From: Synaphobranchus kaupii
Taxonomy: Eukaryota > Chordata > Actinopteri > Anguilliformes > Synaphobranchidae
Length of the DNA stretch: 64,000 nt
Direction of reading: 5' to 3'
Assembly: GCA_029718625.1 (NCBI GenBank)
Contig: CM056383.1
Coordinates: forward strand, 23,351,930-23,415,929
The position numbers and the translations under genes are program-made. Under the pieces are notes generated by a model. It searched no databases, was not told the DNA's origin, and was given only the letters and a program-made list of their open reading frames with translations. Below, one piece after another: positions 1 to 9,944 of this stretch (positions are counted from its first letter, which is position 1; each line of letters starts with the position of its first letter).

Positions 1-244
1 ATGGTCAAGCAAGCAGGGTGGGCCTCATACAGGTTTAGTGCAGTAGCACTTAATGAACACTAGGGGGAGCATAGCATAGGGATGGGTAACAGTCTATGCT
101 TGATACTATGCTCTCAGGGCACTCATACGTTTTAATGTATGAAATGATGAAGAATCTGAGCAGTGTTATAAAGTATTCTTGTTTTAAGAAAGAAATGGAG
201 CTAGCTAGCCAGCGCTACGCTGTGTAGGCTATAGGTCAAACCTG

Positions 245-460
245 CGAGGTGGAAAATCCAGGTTCAGAAAGTGAAAGTCCTCCCCAATCATTTGTTGCAA
301 TCACCTGGATTTGCTAATTATCACAATTCTTCAGCCAAGAGGTAGGAGCTAACTAGGCTAATTAGTGAAATCGTGAGTTCACGGGTGGAAGAAACACGGC
401 AGGACTTTTACTTTCTGACCCCTGGAATTTCCACCTCTGCCCCTGGAATTTCCACCTCTG
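245..460. mobile_element. hAT-type MITE, left-arm copy
   Basis: About 216 bases with terminal inverted repeats of roughly 35 bases (GAGGTGGAAAATCCAGG at the left, CCTGGAATTTCCACCTCTG at the right) and flanking 8-bp target duplications CAAACCTG at 237-244 and 461-468. The CAGAGGTGG-type terminus and 8-bp duplication are hAT features. The right terminus contains a second tandem copy of its last 20 or so bases. A mirror copy sits in the other arm at 5694-5888, so this insertion predates the inverted duplication. It is non-coding. Confidence 0.8.
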
Positions 461-1308
461 CAAACCTGGTAGTAGCCTACAATAGGCTACATTGTGGCAG
501 GTTAAACATTGGATTGGATGGTTGTGTTGTGAAATCCTTTCTTAAAATAAATGAAAAGACCGCAAATGAGTCACTGGGGTCGTTTAAACTTTTAACCTGG
601 CTCCGGTACTTTAAGCGAACATTAAGGCATTGCTTCAAAAAGTCTATCGATAGCTGTGACTATTCTATATGTTATGCAAAATGAGAAATGTTAATGTAGG
701 CTATTTGAAAGTGAGTCGGCTTCGTCATACAAAAAATCCAGGGTTAAATCTTAAATTGAGCTTGCTAGCTGTTTATTATTATCCTAAAATAGCTCTCATA
801 AGTGTTTATGTTACCCATCTATCGTTAATTGTGTTTACTGTATTACACACTTCATGTGTGTGCCATGAGTCACTGGACCGTTTATTTTAACCTGGCTCCG
901 ATAGATCTAGCTAGCCTACTTCAAACGAACATTAAGGCATAGCTTCTACAGGGTTCATACACATTTTGACCAATGGATTTCCATGAGTTTTCCATGAGTT
1001 TTCCATGACTTTAAACCAAATTTCCATGACCAAACATTCTGCGAAGTCTCGGTGTATACATGGAAAAGTGAGGATAAAATGTAGTATTTAAACTAACAAT
1101 GAGAATTCCAAAGCATACACTATACCTTAAATGACACAAATGAATGACAGACAATAGTTTGATTAAAAGAATAAACATTTATAAATATACTTTGGCACTT
1201 GACACTTGACACATCAATAAGTATGTATAGTGGCATCCAGCTAGTGCACACATTAGCAAATTTTAACTAAAAGTTGAGTTGACAACTAACTCAATGACCA
1301 TAAACCAA

Positions 1309-1947
1309 CTAAAACGAATCCCATAGCCTCACATGCAAATCCATCTGTTTGGACTGTAAGTAGTGGTTCAGGCTTTCGTCAAATAACATCACATATGCCC
1401 TTTGCTTCGACACGTTGGACAACGTGAGTCGCTTGAAGTGGGTAGCGAGCCCGAACGAGCAGAGATATGCGCATTTTCCTTCCCCACAAGCAAATTGTGT
1501 TGCAATCTGGCTATCGGGGAACATACGTGGAAAGAGCAGGCTGACATCTTCGGATGACTTGAAAGAATAGTGCGAATTGGCCACCTTCAGCGCCCACATT
1601 ATCTCCGCAGTTAGGACTTCTTTTTCTTTTTTCGTTACAGCATCGGTTATCGACGGCTGCTTGCTAGTCGAAGAGAGAGGCGAGCTCGCCGTAGCAGTTG
1701 CCCTCGGCCTCGGTGTGGTGAAAAAGCCGGTGATGGGGTTTGGGCTAGCTTCGCGAGCAGCAGCAGCAGCCTGATGTTTGGTTCCTCTGGCATGGCTCGT
1801 TAATGCCGCCTCTCCCATGTTTGATATATCGAACGTTTTACAACACAAGCTGCACTTCGCTCGTCCCGGGACTTTGTCTGTAGCGACCCAAGACTTGTAC
1901 TTTTCCATTTGTAACCAACCATGGTTAAATCTACAATGCCCTGGCAT
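1309..1947 (-). CDS. zinc-finger N-terminal part of a transposase-like protein
   Basis: An open frame of 212 codons. Residues about 25-60 form a BED-like C2H2 finger: CSLCCKTF followed by HARGTKH. A proline/serine/threonine-rich linker follows (about 65-110). The C-terminal part (about 115-212) contains YVMLFDESLN and LHVRLWD, sequences I recognise from uncharacterised BED-finger, transposon-derived fish proteins. The frame stops just where the catalytic region of that family would begin, so this is either exon 1 of a spliced gene or a truncated copy. The ATG shown is the first in frame and lies inside the element; the nuclear DNA-binding role is inferred from the finger. Confidence 0.6.
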   Translation of the reverse strand: MPGHCRFNHGWLQMEKYKSWVATDKVPGRAKCSLCCKTFDISNMGEAALTSHARGTKHQAAAAAREASPNPITGFFTTPRPRATATASSPLSSTSKQPSITDAVTKKEKEVLTAEIMWALKVANSHYSFKSSEDVSLLFPRMFPDSQIATQFACGEGKCAYLCSFGLATHFKRLTLSNVSKQRAYVMLFDESLNHYLQSKQMDLHVRLWDSF

Positions 1948-2018
1948 AACGTTAGCGCATTATCAATTTAGCTAACCGTCTGCAAACGGAGGCTTTGCAG
2001 TGTGGCCACCAAACTTCA

Positions 2019-2924
2019 GGGCTGGGTTGCACCGGTCATACGTAAGTTCGTGACTAAGTTTGCGCGTAAAGTATTTACTAGGTCCTTAGTTGCTACTAGT
2101 TAGTTTCAAACTATCGCTTTACTAAATTCGGTTGCACCACCAATGCGTAAGTAATGTCTTGGCTAGTGAAAACTAAGTAATGCTTAGTTCAATACTAAGG
2201 TAAACATTGTCGCTTTATCATGACGATAACAAATCCATAACCAATCAATCAACAAGCTACAATGTAAACACGGAAATAAACTTGCATTGAGTTTAACAGG
2301 CTACGTCTATTTTGCATTCCATGGAAAAAAATAGAACATTGAACAGAATTACAATGTGTGCATGTTTATGTTTTTACGAATAAAATTCAAAATATCCTTA
2401 TTTGTTTGTTTAGCCTATTTATTTATGTTACAGCCATTATGTGCTTTGAAAATATATGGAAACTTACAAGTTACATAACGGGAGTGTTCTGTTTGCTTTG
2501 TTTTGAAACTGAACGTTTTCCACGCGTCAACTATTTTTACAGTGTTTTCTGAAGAAACGGCGGAGGTAGCCAATTAGATGAACAGACGGTTACAGTTTAT
2601 TTGTGTATTTTTTTTATATTTGCTTGCAACAACCGAATGGCAACAAGATTTCAAAACAACGGTTTAGTAGGAATAACGGTAAGAGCCTCCGAAACGCTCT
2701 AAACGGGCCATGTTTTCATTTTGTTTTCCGTTGGTTATGGTTACGCCACAATTTACACCTCCTTAGGGGTAGGTGTAAATATTTAGTAGCTAAGCTCAAC
2801 GTACAAACTAGTTTGTGTGGTGCAACCCATTTTTATTTAGTAATGTGTAAACCTTCATTTAGTAAACACTTATGTTATAACTAGCCTACGTTTGAACTTA
2901 CGTATAGCTGGTGCAACCGGCCCC
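2019..2924. mobile_element. nested DNA element with GGTTGCACC inverted termini (Harbinger/ISL2EU-like)
   Basis: Left end GGGCTGGGTTGCACCGG and right end CTGGTGCAACCGGCCCC are inverted matches, followed inward by tacgtaag / cttacgta. Subterminal gttgcacc motifs repeat inside (about 2132 and 2818). It is about 0.9 kb and has no coding region I can assign. It interrupts the BED-finger element. The GGG-rich terminus suits PIF/Harbinger or ISL2EU, but I cannot settle the target duplication. Confidence 0.55.
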
Positions 2925-3981
2925 AGGTAACGTACGAGAGCGTAGACTACGTAGGCTAGCCTACTTTTTTTTAAAAGCATTATTTTAAACTCAGCGTAAA
3001 TTAACGACATGAAAACATTCATTTAAGAAATTTCCATGACTTTTCCAAAACTTTTGAGATTTTATTTTTTTCAAGCACCTTTCCAGGCCTGAAAACAACA
3101 CTTTTCAAATTCCATGACTTTTCCAGGTTTTTCATGACCGTACGAACCCTGCTTCTAAAAGTCTATCGAGACATTAATGTATTTAAAAGTGAGTCGGCTT
3201 TGTGATATACAGAAAATCCAGGGTGGAAATTTAAAGCTGTCTAACCCCTTAATCTCGTTTAGTAGCTAGGCTACACCTCTGCTTCGTGAAATTCCCTCAG
3301 GGAAAAAACAACGACACACTTGGCAGGTTCCAAGTTTAGACATTGTTGTTTATTTTTCAGGATTCTAGCTCCGATGTGTATTAAAACAACCGGATAGAAT
3401 AAAACATCATAGCACCATTTTGTGCATTCCATTTTCAGCTGTCTTCAGCAATATTTTTTCTTTCACAACGCAAAAACGCACCTTTCATTCCCTAGCCTAT
3501 TCATATTTGCGACCATATTTTTTGACGACCGTCATGAATCTAGCTAGCTTTTAGAGGCTATGCTTTAATGTTCGTTTGAAGTAGGCTAGCTAGATCTATC
3601 GGAGCCAGGTTAAAATAAACGGTCCAGTGACTCATGGCACACACATGAAGTGTGTAATACAGTAAACACAATTAACAATAGATGTATGACGAAGCCGACT
3701 CACTTTCAAATAGCCTACATTAATATTTCTCATTTTGCATAACATATAGAATAGAATCTGGCTGTCGTAGACTTTTTGAAGCAATGCCTTAAAGAGATAC
3801 TGCAGAGGCTTTTCTAAGGCCCTTTTTTCGCTTCAATTTGAACTGAAACTCGTGAGTAGGTGTGGTCATATGACGATGATGCCACGTAGTCATATTATGA
3901 ATATTCATATGGTCAAGGAGTTAAAGGGTGTGTCTTGGTGAACTGACTCCCCTTCCAGCTCTCTCCTCACAACTAAATAAA

Positions 3982-4707
3982 ATGGCTGTATTAGTTGAGC
4001 AACGTCTTCGCAAGGAGAGGACCCGGGATGTAACCGAATGGTAAAGCTAACGTTACCTAGCTAAGTTAGCTTGTTTGTCTGCCTAAAGTAACGTTACTAT
4101 TGAATACATTCAAATACACAGCAAAACCCAGTCACACAGTAACGTTAGTATATTGAACATGGCTGGTTGTAGCGCCCTCATAACTTCACTTGGTCCGGAG
4201 AGAATTATCATTTATTAGCTAACATTATTCATAAATGATATAGCTAACTAGCTATCTAAGTTACCAGTTCTCTCTGGACCAAACAGGGCTAAACTCACAC
4301 ACAATAGACTGCCTTGCATTACCTAACTTATCGATACATTCCGTTCGAGTTACTGACCAACTGGTTACTGGTTTTGCTAGGGCTACATCAAATGTATTAT
4401 TGCTATCGTTTATTAGCTAATGTTACGTATTCATAAAAGATAGCTCACACAATAGGTTGCCTTCAACCCCACATTAGCTATTACCTATCAGTAATGTCAA
4501 CCGTTTGCAAAAGCATTTTTGTTGTAGTTTGTACAGATAACTTGCATGTAAACAGAAACAAACTAATGTCCCAACAGGTGTGCTTGTGGCCACTGCTCTA
4601 ACCTGTCCCCTCCAGAAAACCTATGTTGCCGTGAGGTTACTGAGGTAACGTTATGTCAGCGTAGTTATGAAGCTATTCTTGATTTGTCTAATACTGCTGT
4701 GCCGTAG
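3982..4707 (+). CDS. two-exon cysteine-rich module resembling the P2X7 C-terminal ballast domain
   Basis: Candidate exon 1 (3982-4040) encodes MAVLVEQRLRKERTRDVTE and ends at a splice donor (TG|GTAAAG). Candidate exon 2 begins after ccaacag at 4578 and restores a W codon across the junction, giving WCACGHCSNLSPPENLCCRE, then runs in frame to TAG at 4705-4707; an alternative donor (GAG|GTAACG) follows 4644. The C-x-C-x2-C spacing followed by NLCCRE matches my knowledge of the zinc-binding cytoplasmic ballast of P2X7 receptors and related stand-alone domains in fish. Exon 1 is basic. Function within a transposon is unknown; the exon structure is my inference and needs transcripts. Confidence 0.55.
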
Positions 4708-4825
4708 TCGGGCATGCTTGGCCCAACTGTATAATAGTGGCCAATACATGTGCAATTACACAATGTCACAAATACAATGTAATAGGTATATTGTACTTAG
4801 CTGTTTTACTTAGCTGATGTAATGA

Positions 4826-5095
4826 TTACAAAATTACATCCATCACTGTTGGGATGGCACCTGGCTTCAGTGACAGAGTTTTATAGAAGCCCATCTCAAA
4901 GCCAGTTAAATTGTGGTAGCAGTCCGGTGTGAAGTGCGCGTTGCACACTAGGGCTTTCTTCGGCAAGTCCGCGTGCTCTACACCGATAGCTTGAAGCCAC
5001 TGGCTAAGTAGCGCTGGGTCTCTCGGCAGATTATGAAAGCTAGCAGAGCCGGTGGCGTTGCACCGAGGAACGATACATCTCTGACTCCTTGGCAT
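4826..5095 (-). CDS. THAP-type zinc finger protein, first exon
   Basis: An 89-codon frame that is almost wholly one THAP domain. The C2CH ligands are C7 and C12 (CIVPRC), C51 and H54 (VCNAHF). Also present are FHNLP (20-24), the invariant-type W33, and a terminal GAIPTV (80-85) corresponding to the AVPTI box. THAP domains bind DNA and are used by P-element and Kolobok transposons. The frame is uninterrupted, unlike the other THAP remnants in this window. A donor-like GTAATT right after the AIPTV box suggests the gene continues by splicing. The gene is divergent from the P2X7-ballast-like exons on the plus strand. Confidence 0.8.
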   Translation of the reverse strand: MPRSQRCIVPRCNATGSASFHNLPRDPALLSQWLQAIGVEHADLPKKALVCNAHFTPDCYHNLTGFEMGFYKTLSLKPGAIPTVMDVIL

Positions 5096-5693
5096 AATGC
5101 AGGCAAGTTAGCTAAAGATACCAAGTAGTAAGACGTCGTATATGAATAACTGTAGCTCGATATAAGTCGTAATATTAACGTTAGCAATAATACAAAGCAA
5201 TTCGCATTTGAACTTGAACTAGCTAATTAGCAGTACAAGGGTCTCAATCTCAGAAAGAAAAAAAAAAATCGTCGTTCTCTGCTTTTATACCACATGCCCA
5301 GCCAAGACCCACCCCTAGGACCACCTCAAGTCCACCCATTTTTATGTTAAGGATTTTGTGACGTCACGAATCCCCGGAAGCCAGCATATTGGTAAGTCTA
5401 CACAAAAACTCAGATAAAACCATTTTTACTAAACATAAAATTTTCGGGCATAAACAGTTGTGTATGATCATAATCTAACTCAAAACATAGGTTGTCAACG
5501 GGAAAAGTCGGTTTTTGACTGCAGTATCACTTTAATGTTCGCTTAAAGTACCGGAGCCAGGTTAAAAGTTTAAACGATCCAGTGACTCATTTGCGGTCTT
5601 CTTTTATTTTAAGAGAGGATTTCACAACACAACCATCCAATCCAACGTTTAACCTGCCACAATGTAGCCTATCGTAGGCTACTACCAGGTTTG

Positions 5694-5888
5694 CAGAGGT
5701 GGAAATTCCAGGGGTCAGAAAGTAAAAGTCCTGCCGTGTTTCTTCCACCCGTGAACTCACAATTTCACTAATTAGCCTAGTTAGCTCCTACCTCTTGGCT
5801 GAAGAATTGTGATAATTAGCAAATCCAGGTGATTGCAACAAATGATTGGGGAGGACTTTCACTTTCTGAACCTGGATTTTCCACCTCG
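5694..5888. mobile_element. hAT-type MITE, right-arm copy
   Basis: Reverse-complement counterpart of 245-460, starting CAGAGGTGGAAATTCC and flanked by CAGGTTTG at 5686-5693 and 5889-5896. It lacks the terminal 20-base tandem copy seen in the left arm, so the two arms have diverged since duplication. Confidence 0.8.
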
Positions 5889-6159
5889 CAGGTTTGACCT
5901 ATAGCCTACACAGCGTAGCGCTGGCTAGCTAGCTCCGTTTCTTTCATAAAACAAGAATACTTTATAACACTGCTCAGATTCTTCATCATTTCATACATTA
6001 AAACGTATGAGTGCCCGGAGAGCATAGTATCAAGCATAGACTGTTACCCATCCCTATGCTATGCTCCCCCTAGTGTTCATTAAGTGCTACTGCACTAAAC
6101 CTGTGAGGCCCACCCTGCTTGCTTGACCATACCCCCTCATTTACAGAGATAGTACAGTT

Positions 6160-6275
6160 CAAAAATGAAAATGAAAACGAAAATGAAAACGATAATGAAA
6201 ATTAAAACGATAATGAAAATGAAAACGATAATGAAAATGAAAACGTCATTTTCCATTTTCATTTTCATTTTGGGT
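6160..6275. repeat. purine-rich hexanucleotide repeat that folds back on itself
   Basis: Imperfect GAAAAT/GAAAAC repeats from about 6165 to 6245 are followed immediately by their reverse complement (ATTTTC units, about 6247-6273), giving a short hairpin-capable simple repeat. The open frame over it is a by-product of the repeat. Confidence 0.7.
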
Positions 6276-6369
6276 TGAATAATCCTCCATAGATTCGGAC
6301 CCGAGCCAGCTGAAAAACGGTTCATCATTTAAATAAATTTATCATTCTCGCATCTGGTGCAAACCAAGG

Positions 6370-6590
6370 AAGTGGACTAGAACCGGACTATCAGGTGTGA
6401 AACTACCCTAATTAACTCGTGGCCTAACGTTAGCTAATTACGATAATGTTAGTTAGCTAAATCGCTCTGTGCTAGTTTATAATGTTAGCTAAGTTAATAA
6501 CAAAGTTAAGATAGCCGTATATCGTTATGGCCAGCGTATTGATAGCTTTTGTAACATCTTGGAATTTGGCCTGCATTATTCTCATACCCC
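6370..6590. other. AT-rich sequence without recognisable gene
   Basis: Contains several copies of the gttagctaa/cgttagct motif common in this window. I see no coding signal. It would be downstream or intronic to the minus-strand SWIM-finger exons. Confidence 0.4.
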
Positions 6591-7080
6591 TGCCATACAA
6601 GTGCAGTGGCCAAATCGCACCAATCCCTCCTCCTCTACAGCTACCCAGGCTGTCAATGGTGGGTCATTTAAACTGTAGGAATGGTTTACCTCACAATGGA
6701 AAAAAGTTTATATTACATGTATGTCACAATAGGTTGTGCTATCTTTAACCAAAATATTACTGCCCTAGAAAAGCTAACTGCAGTAACGTTAGCTGACTAA
6801 CGTTACACTGACCATCCATGCAAGCAACGTTAGGTAGCTCACGTTAGCTAATTAGCACTCACCTTCGCTCTGACGATGAAGAATTTCTTGTCCTTCACCT
6901 CCCAAACAACAGCATCATTGACCCATCCAGATCGAAAGTACAAATAACTGTCTTTACCTTTGTACGCTTTCATGTTCGTGGCAGTGTAAGGGGATGGATT
7001 CTCCACAAGATAAATGTACAAGTCGCCGAATTACAGCTCCGGCAGCGACTTTGCGGTGTTTAATGATTGAAATAAAGCAG
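6591..7080 (-). pseudogene. broken exons of a SWIM-finger (YqaJ-associated type) protein
   Basis: Two adjacent minus-strand exons. The upstream exon (about 7080-6863) encodes LPEL-stop-FGDLYIYLVENPSPYT and later KAYKGKDSYLYFRSGWV, ending at a good donor (AAG|GTGAGT). The next exon (6672-6591) follows cattcctacag and encodes PPLTAWVAVEEEGLV and GHCTCMAG, the first half of a SWIM zinc finger (CxC). I recognise the KAYKSLxAYxYFxSGWV and AHCTCMAG pattern from uncharacterised fish proteins that continue into a YqaJ-like nuclease. An in-frame TAA at 7031-7033 and the absence of the CSH half indicate a pseudogene or a fragment. These families are commonly transposon-borne. Confidence 0.6.
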
Positions 7081-8099
7081 CAGGTGCTGTATATGGGTCA
7101 CACGTACCTAAGACGCTTAATTAGTTTTTTCATCTTTTGAGAGGTGATCTAAACACACGTGTGTTGCAAAAGACACGTGACAATGCACATGCTATCCTTT
7201 AGCTTTGCCCAACTGTTTGCTGCCACTGAATATTGAACATTTCTTTGCATTGTATAGTATAAAGTTAGCGTACTTGAGCCAACGTTAAATGGAACTAAGG
7301 TGAGTTAGCTAGGCTATGTGTCTAGTTCTGTGTTGTTTTTGTAGCCTAAAAGTTTTTATGTTGACGTGTTCCCTCCTGCGGTCATTTGCCCACTGTAAAC
7401 TCCGGGGTTCTGTCATCCATTCGTGCACCACGAGCTAATGTCAGCTAGGTTGTTCACATACTTCTGACTAAATGCTCTTCTAGAATTGTTTAAATTATTC
7501 TCCCTGAACTTTTTCAAGCTCCATTTTCTTGTTTATGTCCCTGTACCCCTCCAGGGCAGCGGTATTTAGTACCGGGTGCTCTCTCACATTGCAACAGAAT
7601 GACTGACTCAATACGACGTATTCAATAGTGTGGAACTACTGACACTAGGGGGGCGCAATCCGACTGTCGCTTGCGTAGTCGTATTCAGTGGAAAGGCGGG
7701 TTCAGTCGCACTCTGAAAATGATACGCAGCTAGCACATGGCCGACACCCCGTTTTTACAATGAAATGCGAAGACATTCGTTTGATAGCTGGCAGACGATT
7801 GTAGGGTAGTGCAGTTGTTTTCAAGATGGGCGGCTCTAATATGGCAAATGACTGTAGTTAGCTAGCTAGCTTGTCACAACCTCACACCGGCTCGCGACCA
7901 AGATTTCAAACCTAACGGACTTTGTTAATCAAGTTAACGGTGCATGTTTCTTTCTGTATCTAAACACTGTAGTTAAACTTCGTTGCAACTAGTTTTAGTT
8001 TGTAACACCATTCTACCTACAATACGTGGGTAATACAACAAATTGTCCCCGACCATGTCATAAATCAAGAATTTTAAAACTGAAGAAAATACTTTGGAA
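7081..8099. other. no recognisable gene
   Basis: Mixed sequence with a modestly CpG-richer patch at about 7560-7780. No open frame with family resemblance. It could hold the 5' side of the plus-strand transcript proposed at 8100-8796 or upstream exons of the SWIM-finger pseudogene, but I cannot show either. Confidence 0.35.
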
Positions 8100-8796
8100 G
8101 GACAGAATCTCATAGCCTACTCCGGAAAAAGATCACCGAGGACGTTTTTCGAGCTAACTTACAACGGAAAGTATACCTACATTTTAAAGCTTGCAGGTAA
8201 GATAGTGATCACTTCATCATGTATTTTTGCCAGGACTCACTGTCGGCTGTAAAATAGGCCTTCTGTAGCCTAACGTTAATCTTACATTTAACGGATGATC
8301 ACTCTCAATCTGTTTCTGTCTACTTTGCCTGATTGTCAATCAAACAATTGATTTGCTTAATAACCAAGACCAAGTTTATTTTGAGATATAAAGGCTACCA
8401 ATTTATTTTGAGATTGCATTATTGTTCTGTGCATCATAAACTTATGTTGCATTTTTCTATATATACTTTAGTAATTTTTGTTTTGTGACATTAGAAACAG
8501 GGAACGTGAAAAGGCCATTTCTTGTTTTTCGAGTCGAGCCTAAATGGAGCCTAGCCTACTTAATGGTTGTACAATTTACATGGACCTTCCTACTTATAGG
8601 CTAACAATTGCACGTTTGTTTTCAGAATAAACGCGTCCAGCAAGAGGATGGTGATGATGACAGCGGCGAAGAGACCACGGACGAGACATTTATGCTTTTT
8701 TTGTTCATCGTTCTTAGCCTATTCTTATCTTTTTCATCTGAGCTGGGGGAAAAAAAAAAAAAAAAGGAAATAAAATATATGTTCCCTGTTAATAAA
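8100..8796 (+). other. candidate two-exon transcript end
   Basis: A splice donor context CTTGCAG|GTAAGAT at about 8194 is followed by an acceptor-like ttgttttcag at about 8624. The downstream exon reads NKRVQQEDGDDDSGEETTDE before turning into low-complexity sequence, and two AATAAA signals lie at 8769-8774 and 8791-8796. An acidic tail followed by polyadenylation signals fits a terminal exon. I do not recognise the protein and the first exon has no clear start, so this could be chance. Confidence 0.3.
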
Positions 8797-8829
8797 AGTT
8801 GTATTTATTTATCCATATAAAAAAATTAC

Positions 8830-9380
8830 CATCAATGTAGCCTACGACCTTTTAACTTGCCGATTGAAAGCAATACTCAGGGTAGGTGTGCTGCGTTCGT
8901 ATCTCAAACTGGTAAGCGATTGTAACAGAGCAATCGGTCTTGAGTTGTGCACCCCATTGTGGATGTAGCCATTTGGTATTCTGAGCTATTGCATTTTAGG
9001 CTACTGTGTTCCAGATAATACGATAAATATTAAGGTGTGGATTTCTACCAAGAAACTACATTTTGTGTAGGCTATTTCTGTCTTTCTTTAAATTTTTTAA
9101 AGCATTGGACGAAATTAAACCAATACCGACAATTTATAAATTGTATATTATTAAAGGTTTTTTTTTTTCATGTTAGGCTACTTCATTTTAATATTAGTAG
9201 GCTATAACTTTATAACATTCTTTTTGTAGACTACAATGTACCACAATGTATATAGTAGCATAATAACTGTCACCATACCATAAAATAGCTTTTAAAATTG
9301 CATACATAAAAATGTTGTCAATATGTGCAAACTATAACATTGTCACAACATATTTATAAAACTTTGCTACAACTTGTACA
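8830..9380. other. AT-rich, no recognisable gene
   Basis: Contains several taggctac motifs and an AT-rich stretch at about 9080-9360. No coding, RNA or element boundary that I can support. Confidence 0.4.
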
Positions 9381-9403
9381 ACATTGTCACAATGCCGCAT
9401 TGG

Positions 9404-9482
9404 TAGTGGCAACGAAAACATGACGTTACCACAACGTTGTGGCAACGAAAACATGACGTTGCCACAACGTTGTACCAACGTC
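9404..9482. repeat. two-copy tandem repeat of about 33 bases
   Basis: The unit GGCAACGAAAACATGACGTT followed by a CCACAACGTT half occurs twice, followed by a partial gtaccaacgtcattttg. Each unit is itself partly palindromic (AACGTTGTGGCAACG). Likely the inner part of a MITE or a short minisatellite. Confidence 0.6.
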
Positions 9483-9940
9483 ATTTTGTTAGGAGGGTTG
9501 AGTCATTTGTGTGACCGCAGTGACAGTGCTTGTTGCGGACTGAGCCCACCTGGCCTTTGCGCAGCGTTCAGCACTGAGATTTGGCGTAACATTTGCACTT
9601 GCAGCAGAGCAAGCTACAATCAGCGTAGCTAGCCAGCCACTCGCTTTCGCCCTCCATACAAGAAAATTAATGATAGACTGCCTGGTGGAGTCGAGAGAAA
9701 TATCCGTTTCCAACCCACTATTCGTTTCATTCATTAAACTTTCAGCGCTTACTGTACATGTTAGCTTGCTAACGAGCCAGCTCTTGGCTGTTGTGCTGTT
9801 AATGGGTGGAAAGAAAATAACATCAAAAGTGGATTCGCATGTAGGTACATATTCGTGACAATCGCACTGTGTTAACTTAATTAAAATTAATATTTAGCCT
9901 ATTTCTGGATTCTGTGAATGCTTGTTTCTAACCAAATTGT
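9483..9940. other. no recognisable gene
   Basis: Short opposing open frames here show no family resemblance. No repeats were identified except a tagctagc tract. Confidence 0.35.
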
Positions 9941-9944
9941 TTAA

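Larger units (their letters stand above)
949..3151. mobile_element. BED-finger DNA transposon with CAGGGTTC termini and 6-bp target duplication
   Basis: Starts CAGGGTTCATAC and ends GTACGAACCCTG. It is flanked by CTTCTA at 943-948 and 3152-3157. Related sequence elsewhere in the fold-back gives the uninterrupted order, so the duplication is 6 bp rather than the 8 bp expected of a hAT element. Subterminal ttccatgactttt motifs occur near both ends. It carries a minus-strand BED-finger ORF (1309-1947) and a nested element (2019-2924). Termini suggest hAT; the duplication length suggests another superfamily such as Dada (6-7 bp). Unresolved. Confidence 0.7.
3793..5531. mobile_element. TTAA-target, Kolobok-like DNA transposon with THAP and P2X7-ballast-like exons
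   Basis: Termini AGAGATACTGCAG (left) and CTGCAGTATCACT (right) are 13-base inverted repeats with one mismatch, flanked by TTAA at 3789-3792 and 5532-5535. The sister arm at about 605-640 preserves the empty site with a single TTAA, confirming the duplication. TTAA duplication plus a THAP protein is the hallmark of the Kolobok superfamily; piggyBac shares TTAA but not THAP. Inside lie divergent coding exons: a plus-strand cysteine-rich module (3982-4707) and a minus-strand THAP ORF (4826-5095). No DDE transposase is visible in 1.7 kb, so it is probably non-autonomous. Confidence 0.75.
1..6129. repeat. fold-back composite: long inverted repeat with nested insertions
   Basis: Bases 1-948 recur in reverse complement in two blocks, 3560-3788 and 5536-6129; the first and last ten bases (atggtcaagc / gcttgaccat) match exactly. 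The right arm lacks about 90 bases present at roughly 730-820. With the insertions at 949-3151 and 3793-5531 removed, the ancestral element is two arms of about 0.85-0.95 kb around a spacer of about 0.4 kb. Each arm also contains a partial internal duplication (about 560-640 versus 860-945). The left edge coincides with the window edge, so the true terminus and any target duplication cannot be judged. The class is unknown; a fold-back element or a segmental inverted duplication both fit. Confidence 0.85.

Noticed and set aside
3793..5531. piggyBac classification of the TTAA element
   Set aside because: Target is TTAA but the THAP cargo and lack of a piggyBac-type transposase fit Kolobok better; not excluded by termini alone.
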